A stretch of DNA of 64,000 nt from Sphingomonas sp. Leaf32. Lineage in GTDB: Bacteria; Pseudomonadota; Alphaproteobacteria; Sphingomonadales; Sphingomonadaceae. Under the pieces are notes generated by a model. It did not search any database, was not told the origin of the DNA, and saw only the letters and a program-made list of their open reading frames with translations. Positions 55,723-63,972 of the stretch are shown here, in pieces (the stretch's first letter is position 1; the number at the start of each line of letters is the position of its first letter). The translations under genes were made by a program, and so were the position numbers. The stretch lies in assembly GCF_001421765.1 (NCBI RefSeq), contig NZ_LMLA01000001.1, forward strand, positions 791,199 to 855,198, written 5' to 3'.

Positions 55723-56415
55723 ATGGCTTACGCTGACCAAAAAGCAGGTAGTGGCCGGATCGTCGCACTGATCATCGTGGGGTTGCTCCACGTGGTGATC
55801 GGTTATGCGTTCATTTCCGGCCTTGCCTACAAATATGTGAAGAAGGCGGTCGAAGATACCGAGACGTTCGACGTCGAGGAACCGCCGCCCCCGCCCGAGG
55901 AGATTCCTCCTCCCCCGCCGCCGCCCGAACAGCCGCAGCCGCAATCGCCGCCGCCGGTCGTGACGCCGCCGCCGATCGTTCAGACGCAGGCTCCGCCTCC
56001 GGTGACGATTCAGTCGGTGACGACGCCGCCCAAGGTGTATGCGCCGATTCCGACTGCCGGTCCGCCCGCGCCGCCGGCACCGGTTGCGCCTCCGGCGCCC
56101 CCGGCGCCCGTGGTCAGCAAGGCCGCAGGAGCCAAGGGCGATCCCGCGCAGTGGATCACCAACGACGACTATCCGCCCAGTGCGCTGAACAGCGGCGACG
56201 AAGGTGTGACGGCGATCGCTTGGGACATCAACACGCAGGGTCGTGTCGAAAACTGCCGCGTGACGGCATCGTCGGGTTCGGCCGCGCTCGATCGCGCCGC
56301 CTGCGCCGCGATCACCCGTCGTGGCCGGTACAGTCCGGCGCTGGACCAGGCCGGCAATGCGATCCGGTCGAGTTCGTCGCGTCGCGTCCGCTGGCAGCTG
56401 CCGGCCGATCGGTAA
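55723..56415 (+). CDS. tonB: TonB protein
   Basis: Periplasm-spanning energy transducer for TonB-dependent outer-membrane receptors; 230 residues. N-terminal helix VALIIVGLLHVVIGYAFI (residues about 14-31), then a long Pro/Glu/Val-rich span (residues about 46-140), and the C-terminal receptor-binding domain (ITNDDYPPSALNSGDEGVTAIAWDINTQGRVENCRVTASSGSAALDRAACAAITRRGRYSPA). AGAGGAG ribosome-binding site before ATG 55723. First gene of the tonB-exbB-exbD-exbD set. Confidence 0.95.
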   Translation: MAYADQKAGSGRIVALIIVGLLHVVIGYAFISGLAYKYVKKAVEDTETFDVEEPPPPPEEIPPPPPPPEQPQPQSPPPVVTPPPIVQTQAPPPVTIQSVTTPPKVYAPIPTAGPPAPPAPVAPPAPPAPVVSKAAGAKGDPAQWITNDDYPPSALNSGDEGVTAIAWDINTQGRVENCRVTASSGSAALDRAACAAITRRGRYSPALDQAGNAIRSSSSRRVRWQLPADR

Positions 56416-56424
56416 GACCGGGTA

Positions 56425-56449
56425 CCTCGCGACCTTACGGGTCGCGAGG
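56425..56449 (+). other. Hairpin between tonB and exbB
   Basis: Perfect 10-base stem CCTCGCGACC/GGTCGCGAGG with a 5-base loop, in the 86-base gap. No T-run; may stabilise the tonB message or tune exbB expression. Confidence 0.5.
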
Positions 56450-56501
56450 CCGTCCGGGGCAATATTCTTCCAGAACATATCAGCTCTAAGGAAACTATTC
56501 G

Positions 56502-57299
56502 ATGCTCACCCCCATCCTTGCCGCCGGTGCGCCTGCCGGGGCTCCGAACTTCGGCTTCTACGAGGCACTGCAGCAGGGCGGCGCGATCGCGATCAGCACG
56601 CTGGTCATTCTCGTCATCATGTCGGTCGGTTCGTTCTACATTCTCTTCACCAAGCTGTTCGAACAGCAGAAGATCATGAACCAGGCGAAGCGCGTCCGCG
56701 CCACGTTCTGGCAGTCGAACTCGCTGCGCGAAGGCGCTGCCAAGCTCGACAAGAACTCGGCCTATCGCCAGATCGTCGACGACGGCCTCGCCGCGCAGGA
56801 ACAGCATGGCAAGCTGACCGATCCGGTCGAAGCGCATGACTGGCTGCACGGCTCGCTCGCGCGTTCGGAATCGGCGATCAACTCGAAGCTGAGCAGCGGC
56901 CTGCCGTTCCTCGCGACCGTCGGTGCCACCTCGCCGTTCGTCGGTCTGTTCGGTACCGTGGTCGGCATCTACCGCGCGCTGGTGAAGATCGGTGCCGCCG
57001 GTCAGGCCGCCATCGGTGACGTCGCCGGTCCGGTCGGTGAAGCGCTCATCATGACCGCCATCGGTCTGGTCGTCGCGGTTCCCGCCGTGCTCGCCTACAA
57101 CTGGCTGCAGAGCCGTAACAAGTCGATCCAGAAGGACCTGTCGTCCTTCTCGAACGACGTGCTCGGCTACCTCGCCTCGAACGGCGCGGTTCGTCCGACC
57201 ATCGCCGCCGCCCGTGGCCCGGCCCCGGTCGCCAAGCCGGCAGTCGGCAGCACCACCGCCGGCCAGGCCGGTGGCGTGCCGACCGCACCGCGCGTCTGA
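56502..57299 (+). CDS. exbB: MotA/TolQ/ExbB proton channel protein
   Basis: 265 residues. An N-terminal helix (ISTLVILVIMSVGSFYILF) and two more, including the family signature FVGLFGTVVGIYRALVKIG and GPVGEALIMTAIGLVVAVPAVLAYNWL. ATG at 56502 after AAGGA. Forms a proton-driven motor with ExbD to energise TonB. C-terminus is Ala/Pro-rich. Confidence 0.95.
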   Translation: MLTPILAAGAPAGAPNFGFYEALQQGGAIAISTLVILVIMSVGSFYILFTKLFEQQKIMNQAKRVRATFWQSNSLREGAAKLDKNSAYRQIVDDGLAAQEQHGKLTDPVEAHDWLHGSLARSESAINSKLSSGLPFLATVGATSPFVGLFGTVVGIYRALVKIGAAGQAAIGDVAGPVGEALIMTAIGLVVAVPAVLAYNWLQSRNKSIQKDLSSFSNDVLGYLASNGAVRPTIAAARGPAPVAKPAVGSTTAGQAGGVPTAPRV

Positions 57300-57313
57300 T
57301 CCGACGGCGCTAT

Positions 57314-57343
57314 ACCGCCGGGTCCGTGATCGGGCCTGGCGGT
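57314..57343 (+). other. Hairpin between exbB and the first exbD
   Basis: ACCGCCGGGTCC / GGGCCTGGCGGT stem with two G-T wobbles and a 6-base loop, in the 75-base gap. Structured spacers occur in both of the first two gaps of this operon. Confidence 0.45.
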
Positions 57344-57374
57344 TCGATTGAGTAGAAGTGGATAGGATAGCCTC

Positions 57375-57860
57375 ATGGCGATGAGTGTTGGCGACGGCGG
57401 CGATGACGCCCCTCTCTCGGACATCAATACCACGCCGCTCGTGGACGTCATGCTCGTGCTGCTGATCATCTTCCTGATCGCGGTTCCGGTCGTGGTCCAG
57501 CAGGTGAGCGGCCTCAAGGTCCCGAAGGTCGTGTTCGAACCGACGACGACCAAGCCGGAAAACGTCTCGTTGTCGGTCCAGGGTATCGACGGCCAGTGCG
57601 CCGTGTACTGGGGCCTGACCCGCGTCACGGCGGACGAACTGCGCGCTCGTGCGGTCAAGAAGCTGGAAGACGAAATCGCTCGCCAGGGTGGCGTCGGCAA
57701 CCCGAACCTCGAATTGCCGGAAGTGCATATTCGCGGTGACGTGAACACGCCGTACCGCTGCATCGGTGGGACGATCTACACGATGCAGTCGGCCGGGTTC
57801 ACCAAGGTCGGGTTCATTTCCGAACCGGACCCGAACACCACGCCGCGCGCGCGTCAATAG
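57375..57860 (+). CDS. exbD: ExbD/TolR family protein 1, cysteine-containing
   Basis: 161 residues. One helix near residues 22-44 with the conserved aspartate in NTTPLVDVMLVLLIIFLI. The periplasmic domain has two cysteines (GQCAVYWG and YRCIGGT), absent from the next ExbD, which could form a disulfide. ATG at 57375. Followed by the second ExbD after 12 bases. Confidence 0.93.
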   Translation: MAMSVGDGGDDAPLSDINTTPLVDVMLVLLIIFLIAVPVVVQQVSGLKVPKVVFEPTTTKPENVSLSVQGIDGQCAVYWGLTRVTADELRARAVKKLEDEIARQGGVGNPNLELPEVHIRGDVNTPYRCIGGTIYTMQSAGFTKVGFISEPDPNTTPRARQ

Positions 57861-57872
57861 GAGTAGCCTGAC

Positions 57873-58301
57873 ATGGCAATGAGTAGCGGCGGTCGCAGCG
57901 ACGACGAACCGATGATGGACATGAACACGACGCCGTTGATCGACGTGCTGCTCGTGCTGCTGATCATGTTCATCATCACCATCCCGATCCAGAGCCACGC
58001 GGTGAAGGTCGATCTTCCGCAGCCGGACAACCGGCCGCAGAACAATATCGACCCGCAGAAGAACAAGATCTCGATCAACGCGCAGGGCCAGACCTTCTGG
58101 AACGGTACGCCGGTCGATGAGGTCACGCTGACCCAGTATCTGGATCAGACCGTCGCGATGAGCCCGCAGCCCGAACTTCACTTCCAGCCCGATGCGACCG
58201 CGCGGTACGAAGTGGTCGACGGGGTGCTGGCCATCATCAAGCGCGCCAACGTGACGAAGCTCGGCTTCGTCGGAAACGAGCAGTATCGCGGCGACTTCTG
58301 A
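57873..58301 (+). CDS. exbD: ExbD/TolR family protein 2
   Basis: 142 residues with the same plan: MDMNTTPLIDVLLVLLIMFIITIPIQ as the membrane helix carrying the conserved Asp, then a periplasmic domain (KVDLPQPDNRPQNNIDPQKNKISINAQGQTFW). No cysteines. ATG at 57873. Two different ExbDs beside one ExbB suggest a heteromeric or alternative motor. A strong terminator follows. Confidence 0.94.
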   Translation: MAMSSGGRSDDEPMMDMNTTPLIDVLLVLLIMFIITIPIQSHAVKVDLPQPDNRPQNNIDPQKNKISINAQGQTFWNGTPVDEVTLTQYLDQTVAMSPQPELHFQPDATARYEVVDGVLAIIKRANVTKLGFVGNEQYRGDF

Positions 58302-58337
58302 CGCGCGGATTGCCCGGCCGGTAGAACGGCGGATCAG

Positions 58338-58364
58338 GGGCGGCCTTCGGGCCGCCCTTTTTTT
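58338..58364 (+). terminator. Rho-independent terminator of the tonB operon
   Basis: Perfect 8-base stem GGGCGGCC/GGCCGCCC with a TTCG tetraloop, followed by seven T. Ends the operon 37 bases after the last stop. Confidence 0.95.
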
Positions 58365-58452
58365 GTGTCCGGAGCCAATCGGGTCGCTTGCGCAACCGTC
58401 TTTAAAGTGAAACATTGATGTCATCACGATGTAACAAACAGGAGATGATGTC

Positions 58453-58824
58453 ATGCGAATCGGAACAGCGGCACTGCTTGGCTCGGCGCTGGCGGTGATG
58501 GGGATCGCCTCCAGCGCGAACGCCCAGCAAGTTGAATATGCACATGCCGCAATCACCGCCGGCCACCTATCCTCCGCCGAACGCACACTGGAGCGCGAAA
58601 CCCGCGCCGGGAGTCGCGAGCCGGAGGTACTGCTGAATCTTGCTGCGGTATATGCCATGACGCAGCGCCCATCCGCGGCGCGCGACTTGTATCAGCGGGT
58701 GCTTGATGCCAAGGATACGTCGCTTGTGATGCCGTCTTCGCAGGTGGCCGGTTCACACGACGTGGCTCGCCGTGGTCTGCGTTTACTGGAGCAACCAAGC
58801 TCCGTACAACTCACGGCGCGCTGA
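58453..58824 (+). CDS. Exported TPR-like small protein
   Basis: 123 residues with a signal peptide (MRIGTAALLGSALAVMGIASSANAQ) and then about 80 residues of tetratricopeptide-like helices (HAAITAGHLSSAERTLERET, EPEVLLNLAAVYAMTQRPSAARDLYQRVLDAKD). ATG at 58453 with AGGAGA upstream. Function unknown; likely periplasmic scaffold. Followed by AT-richer DNA and the IS remnant. Confidence 0.75.
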   Translation: MRIGTAALLGSALAVMGIASSANAQQVEYAHAAITAGHLSSAERTLERETRAGSREPEVLLNLAAVYAMTQRPSAARDLYQRVLDAKDTSLVMPSSQVAGSHDVARRGLRLLEQPSSVQLTAR

Positions 58825-59020
58825 CATATGTTCTAATCGGTCCGGCTCCGTTCAGCGAGCTGGATCGATTAAGTGGTCGGGTTTTGCAGAACTACAAGAT
58901 TAGTCTTATCAGCAGTCTTAAAGCTCTAAGCCCGGGGTTTTTTGGAAAGTTGTTTGTTATTTCCTTACATAGTAAGGTATGACGAGCAGGGTAGAATTCT
59001 ACGAACTTATAGCGTATCCT
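58825..59020. other. AT-richer gene-free stretch before the IS remnant
   Basis: Visibly less GC-rich than the rest of the window. Contains CCTTAC-ATA-GTAAGG (58963-58977) and no coding sequence I can support. Probably part of the foreign insertion. Confidence 0.55.
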
Positions 59021-60050
59021 GAGCAGAATGTTCGCTGCGAAGCTTGGTGGCTTGGAAGCGTCTGCGGTCGCTCGAGGAAGAGAACACACGGCCCGAGCGG
59101 CTGCTCGCAGATACGATGCTCGACAACGCGGTTCTGAAGGATCTGCTGTCAAGAAAATGGTAACGCCCGCCGCGAAGCGGCAAGCGGTCGCGCGTTTTCA
59201 GGCGACGCTGGGGATGAGTGAGCGGCGGGCGTGCATGGTTGTCGGGGCGGACCGCACGAACATGCGGTATCACTCGTGCCGGGCGGATGATGTTGACCTG
59301 CGGTCGCGGCTCTGCGAACTGGAGCAGCAGCGCTGGCGGTTCGGCTATCAGAGGCTGCACATCCTGCTTCGCCGGGACGGCATCACGATCAACCGCAAGA
59401 AGACCCAGCGGCTCGACCGTGAGAAGAGTTTGCACGGTCGGCGCAGGAAGGGACGAAAGCGTTCCGTCGGCGCGCGGGCGCCCGCGCCGGCGCTGCCACT
59501 TCCCAACCAGCGCTGGAGCCTGGACTTCGTCCACGACCAGTTCGTCACCCGTGTGCTCAACACCGTGGACGACGTGACGCGCGAATGTCTCCGGGCGGTG
59601 GCGGATACGTCGATCTCGGGTCGGCGGGTCGTGCGCGAGTTTACCCATCTGGTCGCCGAGTGTGGCAGCCCGAAGATGATCGTCAGCGACAACGGGCCGA
59701 ACTCCACCTCGAACGCGGTGCTCCCCTGGTCCGGCGACTTGGGCGTCGAATGGCATTACATCGCACTTGGCAAGCCAACTCAGAACTGGTTCGTCGAGAG
59801 CTTAAATGGTCGCATGCGCGACGAGCTGGTCAACGAGACGCTGTTCTTCACCATCGGCCAGGCCCTCTCGATCCTGGCGCGCCGGGTTGACGACTACAAC
59901 ACCAAGTGACCGCACTCCTCGCTCGCCTACGCCGCCTCTGCGGCGTTCGCCGCTGGGCTCGAGCAGCAACGGTCGGGGTTGACCCTGACCGTTGCTTCAC
60001 TTGCGCTCATGCGCGACAACACAGATCAGTCGCAGGTCAACGTTGGATGA
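59021..60050 (+). pseudogene. Decayed IS3-family insertion (orfA remnant plus interrupted orfB)
   Basis: orfA survives only as fragments in different frames (GVSEQ-like at about 59021, AKLGGLEAS, then [13 protein letters not shown]...LSRKW ending at the stop at 59161-59163). orfB starts at ATG 59157 and keeps the integrase core: [18 protein letters not shown] and [14 protein letters not shown] give the D-D-E residues. It is cut by TGA at 59907-59909 in YNTK-stop-PHSSLAY, where family members have Arg; the same frame goes on to 60048-60050. So the transposase is interrupted by a nonsense codon and orfA is lost. Terminal inverted repeats are not found. Confidence 0.85.
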
Positions 60051-60138
60051 AAGGCGGGGGGCATGTCAGTAGCTCGGTTCGCACAAGAAAAATGCTGCCA
60101 GCGCCCTACAGTTTTGTTCGGACCGACCCATGCTGAGG

Positions 60139-60172
60139 TGCCGGTACGTCGTGCACGCACGACGTACCGGCA
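60139..60172. other. Perfect 16-base hairpin downstream of the glycosidase gene
   Basis: TGCCGGTACGTCGTGC and its exact reverse complement with a 2-base centre. It lies 19 bases after the glycosidase stop (minus strand) but has no T-run, so it is not a standard terminator. It may be the end of the IS-derived segment or a protein-binding site. Confidence 0.6.
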
Positions 60173-60190
60173 TGATGAAATCCTCCCCAA

Positions 60191-62599
60191 TCAGCGGACG
60201 ATCAGTGTCGCCGTTTTCAACTGGGTCGAGCTGTTGCCAGCGGATAGGGTGAAAGTTCCGGGTTCGACAACATGTTTCATGTCGACGTTCCAGAAGGCGA
60301 GGTCGTTCGGTTTCAGGTCGAAGGTCACCGTCCGGCGCTCGCCCGGTCGCAGGGTCACCCGCTGGAAATGCTTCAGTTCGAGGACCGGGCGGGTCACCGT
60401 CGCCTCGTCGTCGCGGACATAGAGCTGGACGACCTCGTCACCGGCGCGGCGGCCGGTGTTCGCGACGTCGACCGATACACGGACGGTTTCGTCGCGGCCG
60501 ATCGTCGCCTTTGCCAGCCGCGGCGCGCCGACGGTGAAGCTGGTGTAGGACAGGCCGTAGCCGAACGGATAGAGCGGGGCGGTGCTGTCGAACAGGTAGC
60601 CGCGCCGCGACGTCGGCTTGTGGTTGTAGAAGATCGGCAACTGCCCCTCACTGCGAGGGACCGAGACCGGCAGCTTGCCGCCCGGATTGGCGCGTCCCAG
60701 CACGACGTCAGCGACGGCATGGCCGGTTTCCTGCCCCAGATACCAGCCTTCGAGGATCGCGGGGGCCGTCGCGTCGAGATAGGTCGCGGCCAGCGGTCCG
60801 CCGTTCAGCAGGACGACGACCACCGGCTTGCCGGTGGCGAACAGCCGGCGGGCCAGTTCGTTCTGCTCGCCGATCAGGTCCAGTTTCTGCCGGTCGCCCA
60901 AATGATTGTCGGCCCAGGCTTCGCGGCTCAACTGCTCGTTCTGGCCCAGCACGAGCAGGATCGTGTCCGCCTGCGCGGCCTTGCGCACCGCTTCCTCGAT
61001 CAAGGGAGCGTTTTCGGCCGCCGGGACCAGTTCGACCTTGTCGGCAGCCCATTGCCGGCTGCGCGTCAGGCGTACCCCCTCGGCATAATCGACGCTGAAG
61101 CGGCCCTGTGCGGCCTGCTGCATCCCTTCCAGCACGCTGACGACATGCTTGGGCACGTCCGAATAGCCGCCGATCGGGGTGTCGCGCGCATGGGTGCCGA
61201 CGACCAGCATCCTGCCGATCCTGGCCGGGTCGAGCGGCAGCAGGTTGTTCTGGTTCTTGAGCAACACCATCGAGCGGACGGCGGCTTCACGGGCCAGCGC
61301 GATCGCGTCGGGCATCGCGGTCTTCGCCTCGGCGGTACGGGCATCGGCATAGGGGTTTTCGAACAGCCCCATCTGGAACTTCATCGCCAGGATACGGCGC
61401 ACCGCATTGTCGACCTGCGCCATCGGTACCTGGCCCGACTTCACCATCTGGGCGAGCGTCGACCAGCCCTCCGCATCGGGCAGTTCCATGTCGACCCCGG
61501 CATCGAGCGCGCGCCGACCGGCGGCGGCCATGTCGGTGCCGTAGAGCTTGTGGCGGGTGTTCAGTTCCCGAATCGCGAAATAGTCGCTGACGACCGAGCC
61601 TTTGTAACCCCATTCGCGGCGCAGCACGTCGTCGAGCAGCCATTTGTTGGCGTGGCTGGGGATGCCGTCAATCTCGTTATACGATGCCATCACCGCCTGC
61701 ACCGGCAGTTCCTTCACCGCGCGTTCGAACGGCGGGAAGAAATTCTCGCGCAGGGTTCGCTCGGAGATATTCGCCGGGCCGACATTGGTGCCGTTTTCGG
61801 GCTGGCCATGGCCGGTCATGTGCTTGAGCGTGACCATCACCTTGGTCGGGGCGAGCGGCAGGGTCGTCCCCTGGAATCCGCGAATCGCGGCAAGACCCAT
61901 TTCACCGACCAGATGCGGGTCTTCGCCATAGGTTTCCTCGATCCGGCCCCAGCGCGGGTCGCGCGCGACATCGACCACGGGAGCAAGGGCAAGGTTCGCG
62001 CCGCGCGCGCGCATCTCGCGGGCGGCCACGCTGAAGACGCGTTCGACCAGCGCCGGGTCCCAGCTCGATGCGAGGGCGATCGACTGGGGAAAGCTGGTTG
62101 CGCCGCGCGCGACATACCCGTGCAGCGCCTCTTCGTGCATTATCATCGGGATGCCGAGGCGGGTCTGTTCGACCGCCCAGCGCTGTGCGGCGTTGATATA
62201 GTCGGCGGTTTCCTGCGCGGTGCGGTTGACCGCATCCGCCGCGACACCGGCGGCATTGTTGCTGATGGTCACGCCGCGCTTGTCGGAGGGGCGGGTGATC
62301 TGGCCGAGGCCGTTGGGAAAGGCCCGGGTGGCTTTCGCCGCCGAGAAATTGCCCTTCGCGTCCTGAATATCACCCTTCTTTTCCCAGACGCCGATCATCT
62401 GGGCGACTTTTTCCTCCAGCGTCATGCGACGCAGCAGGTCCTCGACGCGCGCCGAAACGGGCTGTGACGCGTCCTTGTACAGCATCTTTTCGGCTGCGGC
62501 CGGACGGACGGGGCGCGATTGCGCGATGACGGTACCGGTGGCGGCGGTCGCCAGCAGGCAGGCGAGCGCAAGGCGAACGGGCTTGGACGCAAGGGTCAC
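60191..62599 (-). CDS. GH3 beta-glucosidase/beta-xylosidase
   Basis: 802 residues from GTG 62599, which has GGGAGAGAG just upstream; the open frame begins at 62641 but lacks a ribosome-binding site there. Signal peptide (residues about 1-28, LALACLLATAATGTVIAQS). GH3 N-terminal domain with EEALHGYVARGATSFPQSIALASSWDPALV and the nucleophile aspartate in GSVVSDYFAIREL, the alpha/beta sandwich (MLVVGTHARDTPIGGYSDVP), and a fibronectin III-like C-terminus (RRAGDEVVQLYVRDDEATVTRPVLELKHF). Exported, probably periplasmic, acting on plant-type beta-linked oligosaccharides; the sugar is undetermined. Confidence 0.93.
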   Translation of the reverse strand: MTLASKPVRLALACLLATAATGTVIAQSRPVRPAAAEKMLYKDASQPVSARVEDLLRRMTLEEKVAQMIGVWEKKGDIQDAKGNFSAAKATRAFPNGLGQITRPSDKRGVTISNNAAGVAADAVNRTAQETADYINAAQRWAVEQTRLGIPMIMHEEALHGYVARGATSFPQSIALASSWDPALVERVFSVAAREMRARGANLALAPVVDVARDPRWGRIEETYGEDPHLVGEMGLAAIRGFQGTTLPLAPTKVMVTLKHMTGHGQPENGTNVGPANISERTLRENFFPPFERAVKELPVQAVMASYNEIDGIPSHANKWLLDDVLRREWGYKGSVVSDYFAIRELNTRHKLYGTDMAAAGRRALDAGVDMELPDAEGWSTLAQMVKSGQVPMAQVDNAVRRILAMKFQMGLFENPYADARTAEAKTAMPDAIALAREAAVRSMVLLKNQNNLLPLDPARIGRMLVVGTHARDTPIGGYSDVPKHVVSVLEGMQQAAQGRFSVDYAEGVRLTRSRQWAADKVELVPAAENAPLIEEAVRKAAQADTILLVLGQNEQLSREAWADNHLGDRQKLDLIGEQNELARRLFATGKPVVVVLLNGGPLAATYLDATAPAILEGWYLGQETGHAVADVVLGRANPGGKLPVSVPRSEGQLPIFYNHKPTSRRGYLFDSTAPLYPFGYGLSYTSFTVGAPRLAKATIGRDETVRVSVDVANTGRRAGDEVVQLYVRDDEATVTRPVLELKHFQRVTLRPGERRTVTFDLKPNDLAFWNVDMKHVVEPGTFTLSAGNSSTQLKTATLIVR

Positions 62600-62647
62600 G
62601 ATCTCTCTCCCATGATATTCGGCATACGGCAGTGCCGTCACCGTATT

Positions 62648-62661
62648 TGGTAGCGCTATCA
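62648..62661. promoter_or_regulatory. LacI-type operator TGGTAGCGCTATCA
   Basis: Near-perfect 14-base palindrome (one mismatched pair) centred on CG, a pattern used by LacI-family regulators of sugar use in sphingomonads, Caulobacter and xanthomonads. It is 48 bases before the glycosidase GTG and 94 before the regulator ATG, so it could control both. Confidence 0.75.
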
Positions 62662-62755
62662 GCTATCGATCCGGCCGCGATGCGTCAACCGATCGTGGAT
62701 TTGCAATCGGCGTTGCCGCACCATAATCAGCATGGTGAAGGAGCCGTCACAATTC

Positions 62756-63811
62756 ATGGAAAAGCCCAGTCGTCGCAGCGGTGGCAGCGTCACGATTCAG
62801 GATGTCGCGCGCACCGCCGGGGTGTCGGCGATGACCGTCTCCCGAGTCGTGAACGGTGGCGTCAATGTCCGTCCGTCGACGCGCGAGGCGGTGCTGGCGG
62901 CGATCGACCAGCTGAACTATTCGCCGAACAGCGCGGCACGCAGCCTGGCGGCGGGGGAGGCGGCGCAGATCGGGTTGCTCTATGCCAACCCGTCCATGGC
63001 CTATCTGTCGCATTTCCTGATCGGCGCGCTGGAAGGCGCGCGCAAGGTCGGATGTCATCTGGTGCTGGAGCCGTGTGACGGGGACAGTCCGGAAGCGCAG
63101 GCCGAAGGCGCCCGGCGTTTCGCGTCGACGCCGGTGCAGGGCGTGATCCTGCCGCCGCCGTTGTCCGATGCGCCGCTGGTGCAGGACGAACTGGATGCGG
63201 CGGGTACGCCATCGGTGTCCGTCGCGGTCGGCGTGGCGCAGGCGGACCGCGCGTCGGTCCGCATCGATGATTTCGCGGCGGCGAAGGCGATGACCGAGCA
63301 TCTGATCGGCCTCGGCCATCGCCGGATCGGCTTCGTGCGCGGCAATCCGAACAACGGGGCGAGCGGGGAGCGCTGGCGCGGTTTCGCTGCGGCGATCGAG
63401 GAGGCCGGCTTGCCGCTGGCCGATATGCCGGTCGAACAGGGTTTGTTTACCTATCGGTCGGGCATCGATGCGGCAGAGGGGCTGATCGATCGCCCCGACC
63501 GCCCGACCGCGATCTTCGCCAGCAACGACGACATGGCGGCGGCGGCGATCAACGTCGCGCATCGGCGCGGTCTGCATGTGCCGCAGGATGTCAGCATCGT
63601 GGGGTTCGACGATACCTCGCTCGCCACGACGACCTGGCCGGAGATTACCACCATCCGACAGCCGATCGCGGCAATGGCGGAGGCGGCGGTCGAGATGCTG
63701 CTGACCCGGATTCGCGACCGGCGGTCCGGGGTGCGCGATGACGAAGGCGAGGACCGGGTGCTGGACCATGAACTGGTCGTGCGGGAATCCTCGGGGCCGG
63801 CGCCGCGCTGA
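62756..63811 (+). CDS. LacI family transcriptional regulator
   Basis: 351 residues from the ATG at 62756, which has AAGGAG upstream (an ATG at 62732 also exists but lacks one). LacI helix-turn-helix is TIQDVARTAGVSAMTVSRVVNGGVNVRPSTREAVLAAIDQLNYSPNSAARSL, then a periplasmic-binding-protein-like effector domain (IGLLYANPSMAYLSHFLIGALEGA, RIGFVRGNPNNGASGERWRGF, AIFASNDDMAAAA and SIVGFDDTSLATTTWPEITTIRQP). Divergent from the GH3 gene and therefore its likely repressor. Confidence 0.93.
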   Translation: MEKPSRRSGGSVTIQDVARTAGVSAMTVSRVVNGGVNVRPSTREAVLAAIDQLNYSPNSAARSLAAGEAAQIGLLYANPSMAYLSHFLIGALEGARKVGCHLVLEPCDGDSPEAQAEGARRFASTPVQGVILPPPLSDAPLVQDELDAAGTPSVSVAVGVAQADRASVRIDDFAAAKAMTEHLIGLGHRRIGFVRGNPNNGASGERWRGFAAAIEEAGLPLADMPVEQGLFTYRSGIDAAEGLIDRPDRPTAIFASNDDMAAAAINVAHRRGLHVPQDVSIVGFDDTSLATTTWPEITTIRQPIAAMAEAAVEMLLTRIRDRRSGVRDDEGEDRVLDHELVVRESSGPAPR

Positions 63812-63863
63812 GTTCTGGAGCCGATCGACATTCAGGTTCAGACAGGCTTGAGGGCATCCATTT

Positions 63864-63972
63864 CGTCACCCCGGACTTGTTCCGGGGTCCACCAGGCCGC
63901 AAATGCTGTTGTTAGAGCCTCAAAGCGCACCGATTGCCGCTCGGTGGACCCCGGAACAAGTCCGGGGTGACG
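63864..63972. repeat. 30-base perfect inverted repeat
   Basis: Left arm 63864-63893 (begins CGTCACCCCGGACTTGTTCC) and right arm 63943-63972 are exact reverse complements around 49 bases. A typical sphingomonad extragenic palindrome. The 189 bases after the LacI gene hold no gene. Confidence 0.85.

Noticed and set aside
56169..58658. 829-codon open frame on the minus strand
   Set aside because: Opposite exbB and both exbD genes, and it has no recognisable domain.
60272..62467. 731-codon open frame on the plus strand
   Set aside because: Opposite the GH3 glycosidase gene, which has a signal peptide and full GH3 motifs.
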